From NCBI RefSeq assembly GCF_000231385.2, contig NC_018515.1:4360501-4424500 (forward strand): DNA of 64,000 nt, in the 5' to 3' direction. The stretch comes from Desulfosporosinus meridiei DSM 13257. GTDB taxonomy: Bacteria; Bacillota; Desulfitobacteriia; Desulfitobacteriales; Desulfitobacteriaceae. The translations under genes and the position numbers were made by a program. Below the pieces are notes generated by a model that was not told the origin of the DNA, searched no databases, and saw only the letters and a list, made by a program, of their open reading frames with translations. Shown in pieces: positions 36,585 to 45,063 of this stretch. The stretch's first letter is position 1, and every line of letters begins with the position of its first letter.

Positions 36585-37793
36585 GTGATTCAACGCATAG
36601 AGTATCTAAATCAGCTGATCTCCGGACGCGAGAAACAAATCATTAAGGTTGTAACCGGCGTTCGACGCTGTGGAAAATCCACTTTATTTACCTTGTATAT
36701 TGACTTTCTAAAATCTGCTGGCGTTTCCGAAGAGCAGATTGTTTCGATTAATCTTGAAGACGTGGAACATGAAAAACTATTGAACTACAAAGCGTTATAT
36801 GACTACGTAAAGGAACGTCTATGTGAGGACAGGTATACTTATGTTTTTATTGATGAGGTGCAAAATTGCAAATCTTTCGAGAAGGCTGTAAACAGCCTTT
36901 TTATTAAACCAAATGTAGATGTCTATATAACCGGCTCAAACGCTTACATGCTTTCTGGCGAGCTAGCGACGCTGCTCTCCGGACGCTACATCACTATTGA
37001 TATGCTTCCCTTATCTTTTAAAGAGTATTGTGAATCATCTTGCAGTGCTGGAAAAACTATACCGGAGAACTTTAATGATTATCTTCGATTCGGCTCTTTC
37101 CCTTATATTGCCATGATAGAACGGAGGGATACAGTCGTTAGACCGTATTTGGAAGGTATTTACAGCACGATTTTGTTAAAGGATGTCGCTAAAAGGGAAG
37201 GCATAACCGACGTTTCTCTTCTGGAAAACATAATAAAATTTGTCGCTGCAAGCGTGGGAAGTCCTATCTCTTCTAAAAAAATCAGCGATACTATTAACTC
37301 TAGCGGACGGAAAATTTCGGTCAACACTGTTGAACATTACCTGCGCGCCTTGACGGACAGTTATATTTTCTACAAAGTTGAGCGTTACGACATCAAAGGC
37401 AAACAGCATCTAAAAACACTGGGCAAATACTATCTTGTAGACTCTGGTATTCGTAATTTGTTACTTTCCACTTCATCCTCCGACCTTGGTCATATGATTG
37501 AAAACGTGGTATACCTGGAGTTACTCAGGCGCGGATCTAAGGTCAATATCGGCAAACTCTACGAAAAAGAGGTTGACTTTATTGCCAGCGATATGAATGG
37601 AAGAACCTACTACCAGGTATCTGCCTCGGTACTCGATGAAAGCACTTTGAACCGCGAACTGGAACCTCTACGAAAAATTGCGGACAATTATCCTAAAATT
37701 CTTTTGACCCTTGACGATATTGGCGTCGGAAGGAATTTTGCAGGTATCCGCCATCTCAATCTGCTTGACTGGCTTCAGAAAGCGGAATCATAA
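36585..37793 (+). CDS. AAA_14/DUF4143-type ATPase
   Basis: A 402-residue P-loop protein: VTGVRRCGKST (Walker A) near residue 25, YVFIDEVQN (Walker B), ITGSNAYMLSGELATLLSGRY (sensor region), then a DUF4143 C-terminal nuclease-like domain (YLELLRRGSKVNIGKLYEKEVDFIA). The family is widespread, often mobile, and of unknown function. The start is GTG 36585 with GAGGTG upstream, because a consensus promoter ends just before it. It is a single-gene unit between two terminators and looks like accessory DNA. Confidence 0.85.
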   Translation: MIQRIEYLNQLISGREKQIIKVVTGVRRCGKSTLFTLYIDFLKSAGVSEEQIVSINLEDVEHEKLLNYKALYDYVKERLCEDRYTYVFIDEVQNCKSFEKAVNSLFIKPNVDVYITGSNAYMLSGELATLLSGRYITIDMLPLSFKEYCESSCSAGKTIPENFNDYLRFGSFPYIAMIERRDTVVRPYLEGIYSTILLKDVAKREGITDVSLLENIIKFVAASVGSPISSKKISDTINSSGRKISVNTVEHYLRALTDSYIFYKVERYDIKGKQHLKTLGKYYLVDSGIRNLLLSTSSSDLGHMIENVVYLELLRRGSKVNIGKLYEKEVDFIASDMNGRTYYQVSASVLDESTLNRELEPLRKIADNYPKILLTLDDIGVGRNFAGIRHLNLLDWLQKAES

Positions 37794-37812
37794 AAACTTT
37801 GGTTTAGAAGAT

Positions 37813-37858
37813 AAAAAAATTGCCAGATTTTGTTTTTCAAAGTCGTGGCAATTTTTTA
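37813..37858. terminator. Bidirectional terminator between convergent genes
   Basis: AAAAAATTGCCA pairs with TGGCAATTTTTT around a 20-nt loop, placed between the ATPase and the nitroreductase gene. Confidence 0.8.
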
Positions 37859-37881
37859 TGTTAAAACGTGGGAATTAATTA

Positions 37882-38412
37882 CTAGGCTTGACCCCATTTT
37901 TTATGGAATACTATTTCAGACATAGCCTTACGTGGGCGAGGACGCCGTTCCTCGGCAGCATAGCCCAAAGGAGTCATGGCTACAACCCGAACATCATCCG
38001 GGATATCCAAAGCTGCTCGAATTGTTTCTTCTGAAAAGAGTCCTTGCCAGCAGGTTCCTAAACCTTGTTCTGTCGCGGCCAGAATCAGATGCTCCATGGC
38101 AAGTCCTGCATCAAGCATCATATTATCCTTGCCTTCCCAAACTTCCGATTCTTTAGGGACTGCACAGAGTACCACAATAAGCGGTGCAGTCATTAAGGCT
38201 TTGCGTCCGGGATTGCTTTCCCCCATGCTTTGGGCCACGGCCTCCCGCCCTTCTGCTTCATCGATTACGATAAAGCGCCAACACTGCATATTCTTCCAAG
38301 AAGGTGCAAGCCGAGCACATTCTAAAACATATTCCAGCTTCTCCCTCTCAACAGGTTTGTCCAAATAGGTTCGTAGACTGCGACGAGTTTGAGCTATTTC
38401 TAAGAAATTCAT
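37882..38412 (-). CDS. Nitroreductase-family FMN oxidoreductase
   Basis: A 176-residue protein with the opening RRSLRTYLDKPVEREKLEYVLECARLAPSWKNMQCWRF (FMN binding), DAGLAMEHLILAATEQGLGTCWQG and a PLGYAAEERRPRPRK tail. Such enzymes reduce nitro compounds, quinones or related acceptors with NAD(P)H; the natural substrate is unknown. Start ATG 38412 has AAAGGAGG upstream. Confidence 0.9.
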   Translation of the reverse strand: MNFLEIAQTRRSLRTYLDKPVEREKLEYVLECARLAPSWKNMQCWRFIVIDEAEGREAVAQSMGESNPGRKALMTAPLIVVLCAVPKESEVWEGKDNMMLDAGLAMEHLILAATEQGLGTCWQGLFSEETIRAALDIPDDVRVVAMTPLGYAAEERRPRPRKAMSEIVFHKKWGQA

Positions 38413-38664
38413 TGTTTCGTCCTCCTTTTGTTTCATATATAACAAAACCAAAACTTATGGCTGTTAATTTGCTTTTTCAGATTACCTAAGCTCTAATATG
38501 AATTTGTATTCATTTTTTCAGCATGCCTTATTTAATAAAAAAAATTTCCTAAATCATCTGATCTGCTTCAATTATTTATTGGGTAATTCTCCATAATTCA
38601 TCATCATTAAAATAATTCTCAATCAATCCATCAAATTCCTGCTTTAAACATAATTTTACGCTAA

Positions 38665-38885
38665 CTTTATTTCGAGACTCCCACTCTTAAGTGGGTGTTC
38701 CTTATTCTGCTTCTGTTGGGGCAGAGTTATACTATGGCGAAAAGTATTCGTCAATAAGCTCTGCTCCTTCGGCATAAGTTATCCTCAGGCGTTGAGTACT
38801 CTAAGGAGCATAAGTCTCCAGTGACGATAGTGTCCACCGGATACTATCGTCACTGGAGACTTATGTCACCGAAGTTTCTATGTTC
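38665..38885. repeat. Family E element: B-type right arm with a 57-bp nested hairpin
   Basis: At 38809-38865 CATAAGTCTCCAGTGAC + GATAGTGTCC pairs with GGATACTATC + GTCACTGGAGACTTATG around a 3-nt loop. The outer half equals the B2 hairpin and the inner half the B1 hairpin. AATACTTTTCGCC on the minus strand near 38745 matches the B arm. GACTCCCACTCTTAAGTGGG (38676 on) adds a short hairpin. The rest of the gap 38413-38925 has no gene. Confidence 0.78.
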
Positions 38886-38925
38886 AGCTATAGCTAAACA
38901 AGTTTACTATCATGGTTTTTATCGT

Positions 38926-39762
38926 TTACTCCCACCAAGGCTTTGCTTGTTCTTTCCCTCTATTCAGTACAACTATATCATTTGTCTCTAACCTAGGCTC
39001 TGTGGTCTCTGTCCAATAATTATTTTTACTCCTATCTGTATAATTATGTATATCTTGATTTGCATATTTACTTGTAGTTGTAGTTTGATTTGTATTTCGA
39101 TTCTCATACTCTATAGCAGGCTCTCTATCCCAGGGCCACTCTACCACTGAATCAGACGTTGTTCGGGGTAACTCCGGCAACTCGCCATCCGTCCCTTCAA
39201 GCCATTTTGGCCCGGAAGTTTTAACCCTCGGAACATATTCCTCTTCTCTATCCCAATCATTGTCGCTGTCGCTATCATAGTTATTATCTCTATCATAGCT
39301 ATACTTATTGTAGTTATTATCCCTGCCATAATTATTATCCCCTGCATCTTTGCCATATCCAGCATATGCTAGAGCGTAATCCTGGTTCTCCCTCCGCTCA
39401 TTCCATACACTGGCAGCCTTTCTGCTATTTCCCGCTCCAAAGGCTCCTGCCACTAGACCAATCAAAGTTCCTTCGGCTAAAACTTGAATAAAACCCATGA
39501 CACTAATTGGCAAAAACAAGGCTAATAGGAGGGTTCCTACTGCCACATATCCTGCTCCGGTCACTCCCCCCAAGAACCATAGTTTACTTTCTTTTGCCGT
39601 ACGATAACCACCTATTAGGCAACTCGCCAGGAGCCCAATATCTATGAGTTGGGAAATGCTTAATCCTTGTAGCCCCATAGAACTCCAGGCTATGCCCGCA
39701 AAAAGAGTCAAAACCGTTATAAGCAAGGCTGTTGTAATTCCTCTTAAGACATATGAACCCAC
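38926..39762 (-). CDS. TIGR04086-like membrane protein with long hydrophilic tail
   Basis: A 278-residue protein. The N-terminal about 115 residues hold four membrane segments (ITTALLITVLTLFAGIAW, LIDIGLLASCLIGGYRTA, GAGYVAVGTLLLALFL, LAEGTLIGLVAGAFGAG) resembling TIGR04086/YrzE-type proteins. The rest is a low-complexity Asn/Asp/Tyr-rich tail (YGRDNNYNKYSYDRDNNYDSDSDND), which such proteins normally lack. Function unknown. Start ATG 39762, with AAAGGGGG upstream. Confidence 0.7.
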   Translation of the reverse strand: MGSYVLRGITTALLITVLTLFAGIAWSSMGLQGLSISQLIDIGLLASCLIGGYRTAKESKLWFLGGVTGAGYVAVGTLLLALFLPISVMGFIQVLAEGTLIGLVAGAFGAGNSRKAASVWNERRENQDYALAYAGYGKDAGDNNYGRDNNYNKYSYDRDNNYDSDSDNDWDREEEYVPRVKTSGPKWLEGTDGELPELPRTTSDSVVEWPWDREPAIEYENRNTNQTTTTSKYANQDIHNYTDRSKNNYWTETTEPRLETNDIVVLNRGKEQAKPWWE

Positions 39763-39937
39763 TTTTAATCCCCCTTTTTAGTTTTTGATACTGTTATTTA
39801 GTCAGTGATTTAATCTCCTATATAAATACGTTCGTCTTGTCCAATACATTCCGGTATTAAGCCAATATTACCCATTATCATGTTTCTTCCCCCCTGAATA
39901 TATTGTGCTAATGAACCACATAAGGGAGGAATCCTCA

Positions 39938-40699
39938 ATGGATTATGCACGATATATTGTTAATGCCGGGGACACCATCTACAAGATCGCTAAAGCCTAT
40001 AATGTAGAAATGTCAGAAATTATTCAGCTTAACCATTTGAAGCATCCCGATCGAATCTATGCCGGTCAAGTTCTGCTGCTGCCCTTCCCCGAAAGCTCCG
40101 AACCACCCTCACGGCCCGCACCTGTACAAATTCCTGAACCTACCTTTACATATGCAATGTGGTTATATGAAGCCTATGCAGGAAAGGATTCGGAATTAAC
40201 CGCCATTACTACCTATCTCTATCAAGCAGTACTCCTTGATAGACCGGAATTTGACGCCTTGCTGCGTCCTATTGCTTATGACGAAATGCAACACCTTGAG
40301 AAATTGGCCTTGGCCCTCCGCCATCTGGGTGTGGATCCCAAGTATGGTGCCTTGAGTAATGGTCATTGGGTGGATTGGCGATCCCGTTTTGTCAATTACA
40401 CCACGGATCTTTGTCAACTTCTTGACTCTAACATTGAGGACGAGGCCAGAGACCATCGCGAATATTTGGAACTGGCGGCCAAAATTCCTATTCCGGAAAT
40501 TCAATGCATTTTAACTGAAATGGCGGCTGACGAAGAACGACACTACCATTTATTCTGTCAGGCTAAGCAACAATATTGCACTGAATTTTGTCCACCACCG
40601 CCTCCCTGCTCTCCCCCCCCTCTTTATACTCCAATCGAGGAACCGGAGCCCGAACCGGTAGTTTGTTTACCGGGACCTCACGACGGAGGGAGAGGTTAG
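39938..40699 (+). CDS. LysM domain fused to a ferritin-like diiron domain
   Basis: A 253-residue protein. Residues about 5-50 form a LysM domain (YIVNAGDTIYKIAKAYNVEMSEIIQLNHLKHPDRIYAGQVLLLP). After a proline linker, residues about 75-220 look ferritin-like: YEAYAGKDSELTAITTYL, YDEMQHLEKLALALRHLG, DEARDHREYLEL and MAADEERHYHLF, with ExxH pairs suited to a diiron site. A Pro/Cys-rich tail follows. LysM suggests attachment to cell wall or spore cortex/coat. Start ATG 39938 has AGGGAGGA. Oxidative-stress or spore roles are inference. Confidence 0.8.
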   Translation: MDYARYIVNAGDTIYKIAKAYNVEMSEIIQLNHLKHPDRIYAGQVLLLPFPESSEPPSRPAPVQIPEPTFTYAMWLYEAYAGKDSELTAITTYLYQAVLLDRPEFDALLRPIAYDEMQHLEKLALALRHLGVDPKYGALSNGHWVDWRSRFVNYTTDLCQLLDSNIEDEARDHREYLELAAKIPIPEIQCILTEMAADEERHYHLFCQAKQQYCTEFCPPPPPCSPPPLYTPIEEPEPEPVVCLPGPHDGGRG

Positions 40700-40795
40700 T
40701 AAATACTTCTTTTCAGTTGGATTTAGATCCGTTATACTATAAATATCGTAAACCAGTGCCACACCAAGCTTTCTGTTTTAATTTCTGGGTTAATC

Positions 40796-40836
40796 AGAAA
40801 AGGTCGTTGCGTATCTTACGCAACGACCTTTTTTCA
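40796..40836 (+). terminator. Intrinsic terminator of the LysM-ferritin gene
   Basis: AAAAGGTCGTTGCG-tatctta-CGCAACGACCTTTTTT, a 14-bp perfect stem with T-run. Confidence 0.93.
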
Positions 40837-40932
40837 TATCTATATTCATAGTTTTGGCTGGGCTGCAGCCAATTTTTCATAGATTTTATAGTACTAAGTA
40901 CCAAGCTCTTTTTCGGAAAGGAAGTAATTAAT

Positions 40933-41808
40933 TTGCTTAATAAAAGCTATTGGGCAGATCTATCTCTGCTCTTGATTACCCTTGTTTGGGGATCAACCTT
41001 TGTCATTGTTAAATGGGCTATTGTAGATCTCCCGCCTTTTCCCTTTCTGGCGGTTCGCTTTGCCATCGCCTTTGTGAGTTTATTACCATTCCTCTGGTTC
41101 CAGAAAAAGTATCTTAACTGGGATACTTTACTTAGAGGAGCCGCGATTGGGACTTTCCTGTTCTCGGGCTATGCTTGGCAAACCGTGGGATTGCAATATA
41201 CGACCTCCTCAAACGCAGGTTTTATTACCGGACTCTCTGTCGTATTTGTTCCGACTCTAGTAGCTGTAACCACAAGGAAGCTCCCCAGCCGAAGTCTCGT
41301 ACTTGGGGTTCTCTTCGCTTTAATCGGTCTGGCTTTGCTTTCCCTAAGTAATAGTTTTCAACTCAACAATGGAGATCTGATGATTCTGGTTTGTGCCATT
41401 AGCTTCGCTTTACATATTTACTTTGTTGGGCGTTATGCTCCTTCAACTAATGCTACAGTATTAGCCAGTATCCAGATCCTTACGGTAAGTGTTTTAAGCG
41501 GCATTTCATCGTTTATTTTTCCCCAACCATCCATTAACTTTAGTTCAACGGCTTGGGTCGGCTTGTTGGTAACTGCTATCCCCGCCACTTCGATTGCCTT
41601 TTTTGTGCAGTCAAAAATGCAGCAGTTTACCAGTTCTACTCATACAGCCCTTATTTTTTCCATGGAACCTGTCTTTGCCGCCATCTCAGCCTATTTTCTG
41701 GCCGGCGAGTTTTTAACACCCAGAGGATTTCTTGGCGCAGGCTTGGTCTTAGCAGGTATGCTTGTTGTGGAGTTTAGTGGATCGAAAAACGAACAACTGT
41801 CCAAATGA
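40933..41808 (+). CDS. EamA-family (DMT superfamily) transporter
   Basis: A 291-residue, ten-segment membrane protein with two EamA repeats (LLITLVWGSTFVIVKWAI at the start of the first; GDLMILVCAISFALHIYFVGRYA beginning the second). It is a presumed drug/metabolite exporter with unknown substrate. The start is TTG 40933 behind AAGGAAG. Its 3' end overlaps the convergent CaCA gene by 35 bp. Confidence 0.88.
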   Translation: MLNKSYWADLSLLLITLVWGSTFVIVKWAIVDLPPFPFLAVRFAIAFVSLLPFLWFQKKYLNWDTLLRGAAIGTFLFSGYAWQTVGLQYTTSSNAGFITGLSVVFVPTLVAVTTRKLPSRSLVLGVLFALIGLALLSLSNSFQLNNGDLMILVCAISFALHIYFVGRYAPSTNATVLASIQILTVSVLSGISSFIFPQPSINFSSTAWVGLLVTAIPATSIAFFVQSKMQQFTSSTHTALIFSMEPVFAAISAYFLAGEFLTPRGFLGAGLVLAGMLVVEFSGSKNEQLSK

Positions 41809-42769
41809 AGGATAGGTAAAAGGCTCCTCCTATCAGGAGAGTCGTAGGAAGAATCTCCCCTCTGCGCCGCAGAGATATAAAGGGAATTACGGCTGCACCT
41901 AAGGCCAGCAGGGCACTCCACAAGGCTAAAGGATCCAGCTTCCAGGGAGTTAAGGCAATTCCGATTGCCGGAATCACAGAGCTTTGAAAGACCATTGCTC
42001 CGGTCAAATTCCCCATGGCCAGAGTATCCTTTCCTTTACGTACCCAAAGCACACTATTGAACTTCTCCGGCAGCTCTGTGGCAATAGGCGTGATAATTAA
42101 AGATAGCACAAATACCGGAACCCCAATTGCCACCGCAATCGGTTGTACAGCATTGACAAAACGATCCGCTCCAAAAACTATGGCTACTAAAGCCAGGGTA
42201 ATTTGTACCAAAATCATGCCTGTTGAGGGGAAACTAGAGTTCCTTTCCATATAAAGGGGCGCTAATTCCTCATGCTGGCAATCATCCTTGCAATCACGGA
42301 TTGTTTGGTAGACATAAACACCATAGGCTGCAACCAAGCACACTGCCGTAGCATTTTTAAGGTTTTGGGTGGGTAAGAAAGATGCTACAATGGCCAGAAA
42401 ATAGACAATCAGAAAAAACTGCAGATCATGATTGACAACTTTAGGATCCAAACGCAAAGGCAGATTCCGACGGCGAAACACCAGGGCTGAAACACCGGTT
42501 ATGAAGAAGGCTACCGTCGCCAGCATAAAGGGAGCACCCAGAATAGCACCTATGCCAATTTCTGCTCCTTCGGGGCCTACTCCTCCTAAAATAGCCATGA
42601 TGGGTACCATGGTTTCAGGCAAGGCAGTTCCGACAGCTGCAAAGATACTGCCCACGGCACCTGCTCCCAGCCTTAGTCTCTTTCCCAGCCACTCTATCCC
42701 ATTAGTAAAGGCTTCCGCTCCAATTAAGATGATTCCCAGACTTATTATCAACATTCCTATATCTCTCAA
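41774..42769 (-). CDS. Sodium/calcium exchanger family (CaCA) membrane protein
   Basis: A 331-residue protein with about ten membrane segments and two inverted alpha-repeats: GSIFAAVGTALPETMVPIMA and LSLIITPIATELPEKFNSVLW, the pair that lines the cation site. Probable Ca2+ or other cation antiporter. The start appears to be TTG 42769 (GGAGGG upstream), although ATG 42754 is possible. Convergent overlap with the EamA gene leaves no room for a terminator. Confidence 0.85.
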   Translation of the reverse strand: MRDIGMLIISLGIILIGAEAFTNGIEWLGKRLRLGAGAVGSIFAAVGTALPETMVPIMAILGGVGPEGAEIGIGAILGAPFMLATVAFFITGVSALVFRRRNLPLRLDPKVVNHDLQFFLIVYFLAIVASFLPTQNLKNATAVCLVAAYGVYVYQTIRDCKDDCQHEELAPLYMERNSSFPSTGMILVQITLALVAIVFGADRFVNAVQPIAVAIGVPVFVLSLIITPIATELPEKFNSVLWVRKGKDTLAMGNLTGAMVFQSSVIPAIGIALTPWKLDPLALWSALLALGAAVIPFISLRRRGEILPTTLLIGGAFYLSFIWTVVRFSIH

Positions 42770-42909
42770 CCCTTACCCTCCCTTCTTCTTACTAAAAACT
42801 CCTGAGGGTCTACCAATAATCAGCTTTTTGCAATTCTCGCTCTATAACTATACGAAGGCCAGAATTCTTTTATGATAAAACGAGCCTAATGTTTAAGGCT
42901 GAGGCTGTT

Positions 42910-42938
42910 TTGTAAATGGTTTACTTTAGAGGTATAAT
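42910..42938 (+). promoter_or_regulatory. Sigma-A promoter of lepB
   Basis: TTGTAA (42910-42915), 17 bp, TATAAT (42933-42938), 45 bp before the lepB start. Confidence 0.8.
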
Positions 42939-42983
42939 GACTGGCAGTGAGTTCAAATTCTTGACTCTACAGGAGGGATAAGC

Positions 42984-43508
42984 TTGAATAAACGGTGGAA
43001 AGGTCTATTAGAAGCAGTTGAGGTTCTGGCGGTTGCTCTCATTCTATCCTTGGTAGTAAGAACGTTTATTTTAGATAATAGGATTGTGCCTTCAGGCTCC
43101 ATGCTGCCAACTATTCAACTTCAGGATCGATTGCTTGTCGATAAACTTCTCTTTAAATTTAGTACAATAGAGCGTAAGGACATAGTAGTGTTTCATCCTA
43201 CTCCCAGTTCCGGCGAAAAAGATGATCTTGTCAAAAGAGTTATTGGACTGCCCGGAGAGAAAATCGAAATAAAAAATGGGCACGTTCTCGTCAATGAGAC
43301 AGCCCTTGAGGAGAATTACCTTCTGGATAAGCCTGATTACCAATACGGGCCGGTTACAGTTCCAGCCGACTCTTATTTTGTTCTCGGGGATAATCGGCCC
43401 GCCAGCAATGACAGCCACATGTGGGGCTTTTTGCCTAAGGAAAACATAACGGGGAAGGTTTGGGTTCGCTATTGGCCGCTTAGTAGCTTTGGGAAGCTGG
43501 ATAGGTGA
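42984..43508 (+). CDS. lepB: Type I signal peptidase
   Basis: A 174-residue protein with one N-terminal membrane anchor (VLAVALILSLVVRTFIL), PSGSMLPT with the catalytic Ser, KRVIGLPGEKIEIKNG with the catalytic Lys, and GDNRPASNDSHMWGFLPK (box E). It removes signal peptides at the outer membrane face. The TTG 42984 start has AGGAGGG upstream. Single-gene transcription unit with its own promoter and terminator. Confidence 0.95.
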   Translation: MNKRWKGLLEAVEVLAVALILSLVVRTFILDNRIVPSGSMLPTIQLQDRLLVDKLLFKFSTIERKDIVVFHPTPSSGEKDDLVKRVIGLPGEKIEIKNGHVLVNETALEENYLLDKPDYQYGPVTVPADSYFVLGDNRPASNDSHMWGFLPKENITGKVWVRYWPLSSFGKLDR

Positions 43509-43511
43509 AAT

Positions 43512-43569
43512 AAACCAAGAGGGTGTTGCTGACTACTTTGCAGTAGTTGGCAACACCCTCTTGGTTTAA
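43512..43569 (+). terminator. Terminator hairpin after lepB
   Basis: TAAACCAAGAGGGTGTTGC pairs perfectly with GCAACACCCTCTTGGTTTA (19 bp); an inner CTACT/AGTAG extends it. The stem is unusually long and lacks a long T-run. Confidence 0.75.
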
Positions 43570-43574
43570 AGGGC

Positions 43575-43695
43575 ACTCGGGTCGCTGGGAGCTCCGGGGT
43601 CGGGCAGCTTCGTCCACATCCTGCAAGACTAGCTAATTCGTGCGACGAAGACACTGTCTTCGCACGGGTAAACACAGGGAGTGCGGGGTCTGGGG
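43575..43695. repeat. Partial family D element (D3) after lepB
   Basis: GGGCAGCTTCGTCCACATCCTGCAAGACTAGC... and CGACGAAGACA-c-TGTCTTCGCACGGGT match the left end of D2. The apical core and right half are missing. It begins directly after the lepB hairpin. Confidence 0.8.
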
Positions 43696-43890
43696 CAGAG
43701 CCTCATTCGGTTTTCTTTTTATATCTCGTTTCTAGTTATCCAAACTCCTATGAATTTCAACTATAACATTGTTCCTAAGTAAATCCCTGCTATTACTGGT
43801 AGTTATATTGCTTTCGCTTATGTTATTATTATTTTAATGCTTTCATATCATAATTTATCACATCCACATTCCTTTAAAGGAGGAATTTTA

Positions 43891-44100
43891 ATGAAGAAAC
43901 TTAAAATCATAGAACGGCTTTCTTTTTACATAATTATTGCATCAATCTGGGTTAAACCCCAATTAGATGCTTATCGTTCGGCTAATGGCGAATCGTTCAC
44001 TAATTATTGGATCAATGTAGCTAACTTTACAATGATTGCTGGAACAATTATTCTTATTGTTTGCTTACTTTATGAAATAATTAATAAAAAACATGATTAA
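43891..44100 (+). CDS. Small two-segment membrane protein
   Basis: A 69-residue protein with LSFYIIIASIWV and FTMIAGTIILIVCLLYEII segments and a basic C-terminus. I do not recognise a family. Start ATG 43891 behind AAAGGAGGAA, a strong site, argues for translation. It is AT-rich and isolated. Confidence 0.6.
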   Translation: MKKLKIIERLSFYIIIASIWVKPQLDAYRSANGESFTNYWINVANFTMIAGTIILIVCLLYEIINKKHD

Positions 44101-44187
44101 GATTGTTTTTTGGGCGTAATGGCCATAGTCTCAAGTAAAAACACTTTACCCAATCACTTGATAAGGATGAACTGTCCCTCTGTCTAT

Positions 44188-44236
44188 AAAAGGGCCGTCG
44201 CGTAACTCCTAAAATAGTTACACGACGACCCTTCTG
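44188..44236 (-). terminator. Terminator of the lon-engB region
   Basis: AAGGGTCGTCGTGTAACT pairs with AGTTACGCGACGGCCCTT on the minus strand, followed by TTATA; about 40 bp after the engB stop. Confidence 0.75.
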
Positions 44237-44278
44237 CTTGCAAGGAACTAAATAATTTGATTAAGAAATCACTCCCGG

Positions 44279-44893
44279 TCAGGCCTTCTCCGTCCCCCCC
44301 AAATCTAACCCCAAGATCTCCTCAATAGCCTCATTTAACTCCTTTTTCCCAACCCCTGTTTGTGCGGAAAAGGGTAGGATCAGGGAAACATCCGGAATTT
44401 CCAAAGCATTGGCAATAACCTTTAAATGCTTAGGCAACTGCCCCCGTGAGATTTTGTCAACTTTAGTTGCCACAACCATGGTGGGAACCTCCATTGTACG
44501 CAGCCACTGCTGCATTTCCACATCCTCAACACTGGGGGCATGTCGAATGTCCACAATTTGAATGACCGCCCGCAAGGGCTCACGTTTTTTGAGGTAATTC
44601 TCCATCATTGGACCCCATTGAGCATTTACCGTCTTGGCCACTTTGGCATAGCCATAGCCCGGCAAATCCACAAAGAACCAGGCATCGTTGACCCGATAAA
44701 AATTCAAGGTTTGGGTTTTCCCCGGGGTATTTCCTGTTCGGGCCAGATTACGGCGTCCCAAAAAACTGTTGATCAGGGATGACTTGCCAACATTTGACCG
44801 TCCCGCCATGGCTATCTCCGGCAATCCATCCACTGGATATTGCTCATATTTTACAGCAGAAGCTACATACTCTGCTTTTTTAATGACGATCAA
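44279..44893 (-). CDS. engB: Ribosome biogenesis GTPase YihA/YsxC (EngB)
   Basis: A 204-residue TRAFAC GTPase: AGRSNVGKSSLIN (G1), TPGKTQTLNFY (G2), DLPGYGYAKV (G3), ATKVDKIS (G4), FSAQTGVGKKEL (G5). It acts in late 50S subunit assembly. The start is TTG 44893, preceded by GGAAGAGG, giving the conserved opening IVIKKAEYVASAV. It lies downstream of lon, the usual order. An unexplained hairpin (44939-44972) lies between them. Confidence 0.94.
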   Translation of the reverse strand: MIVIKKAEYVASAVKYEQYPVDGLPEIAMAGRSNVGKSSLINSFLGRRNLARTGNTPGKTQTLNFYRVNDAWFFVDLPGYGYAKVAKTVNAQWGPMMENYLKKREPLRAVIQIVDIRHAPSVEDVEMQQWLRTMEVPTMVVATKVDKISRGQLPKHLKVIANALEIPDVSLILPFSAQTGVGKKELNEAIEEILGLDLGGTEKA

Positions 44894-44938
44894 GGTATCC
44901 TCTTCCTTTCGGATATATGTATTAAGGCAATGGGCTAT

Positions 44939-44972
44939 AAGGAGCGCGGAGGTCCACCCTCTCACGCTCCTT
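44939..44972. other. Hairpin between lon and engB
   Basis: AAGGAGCG (44939-44946) pairs with CGCTCCTT (44965-44972) around an 18-nt loop. There is no T-run, so it may protect or process the transcript rather than end it. Confidence 0.5.
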
Positions 44973-45063
44973 GACAAAGCAGCATCTAATTTATCAATTC
45001 CGAAAATCCCACTTCTTTAAATGGACTTTCCTTATTTCTGTTTAAAAAGCCTGCTGCGACTTT

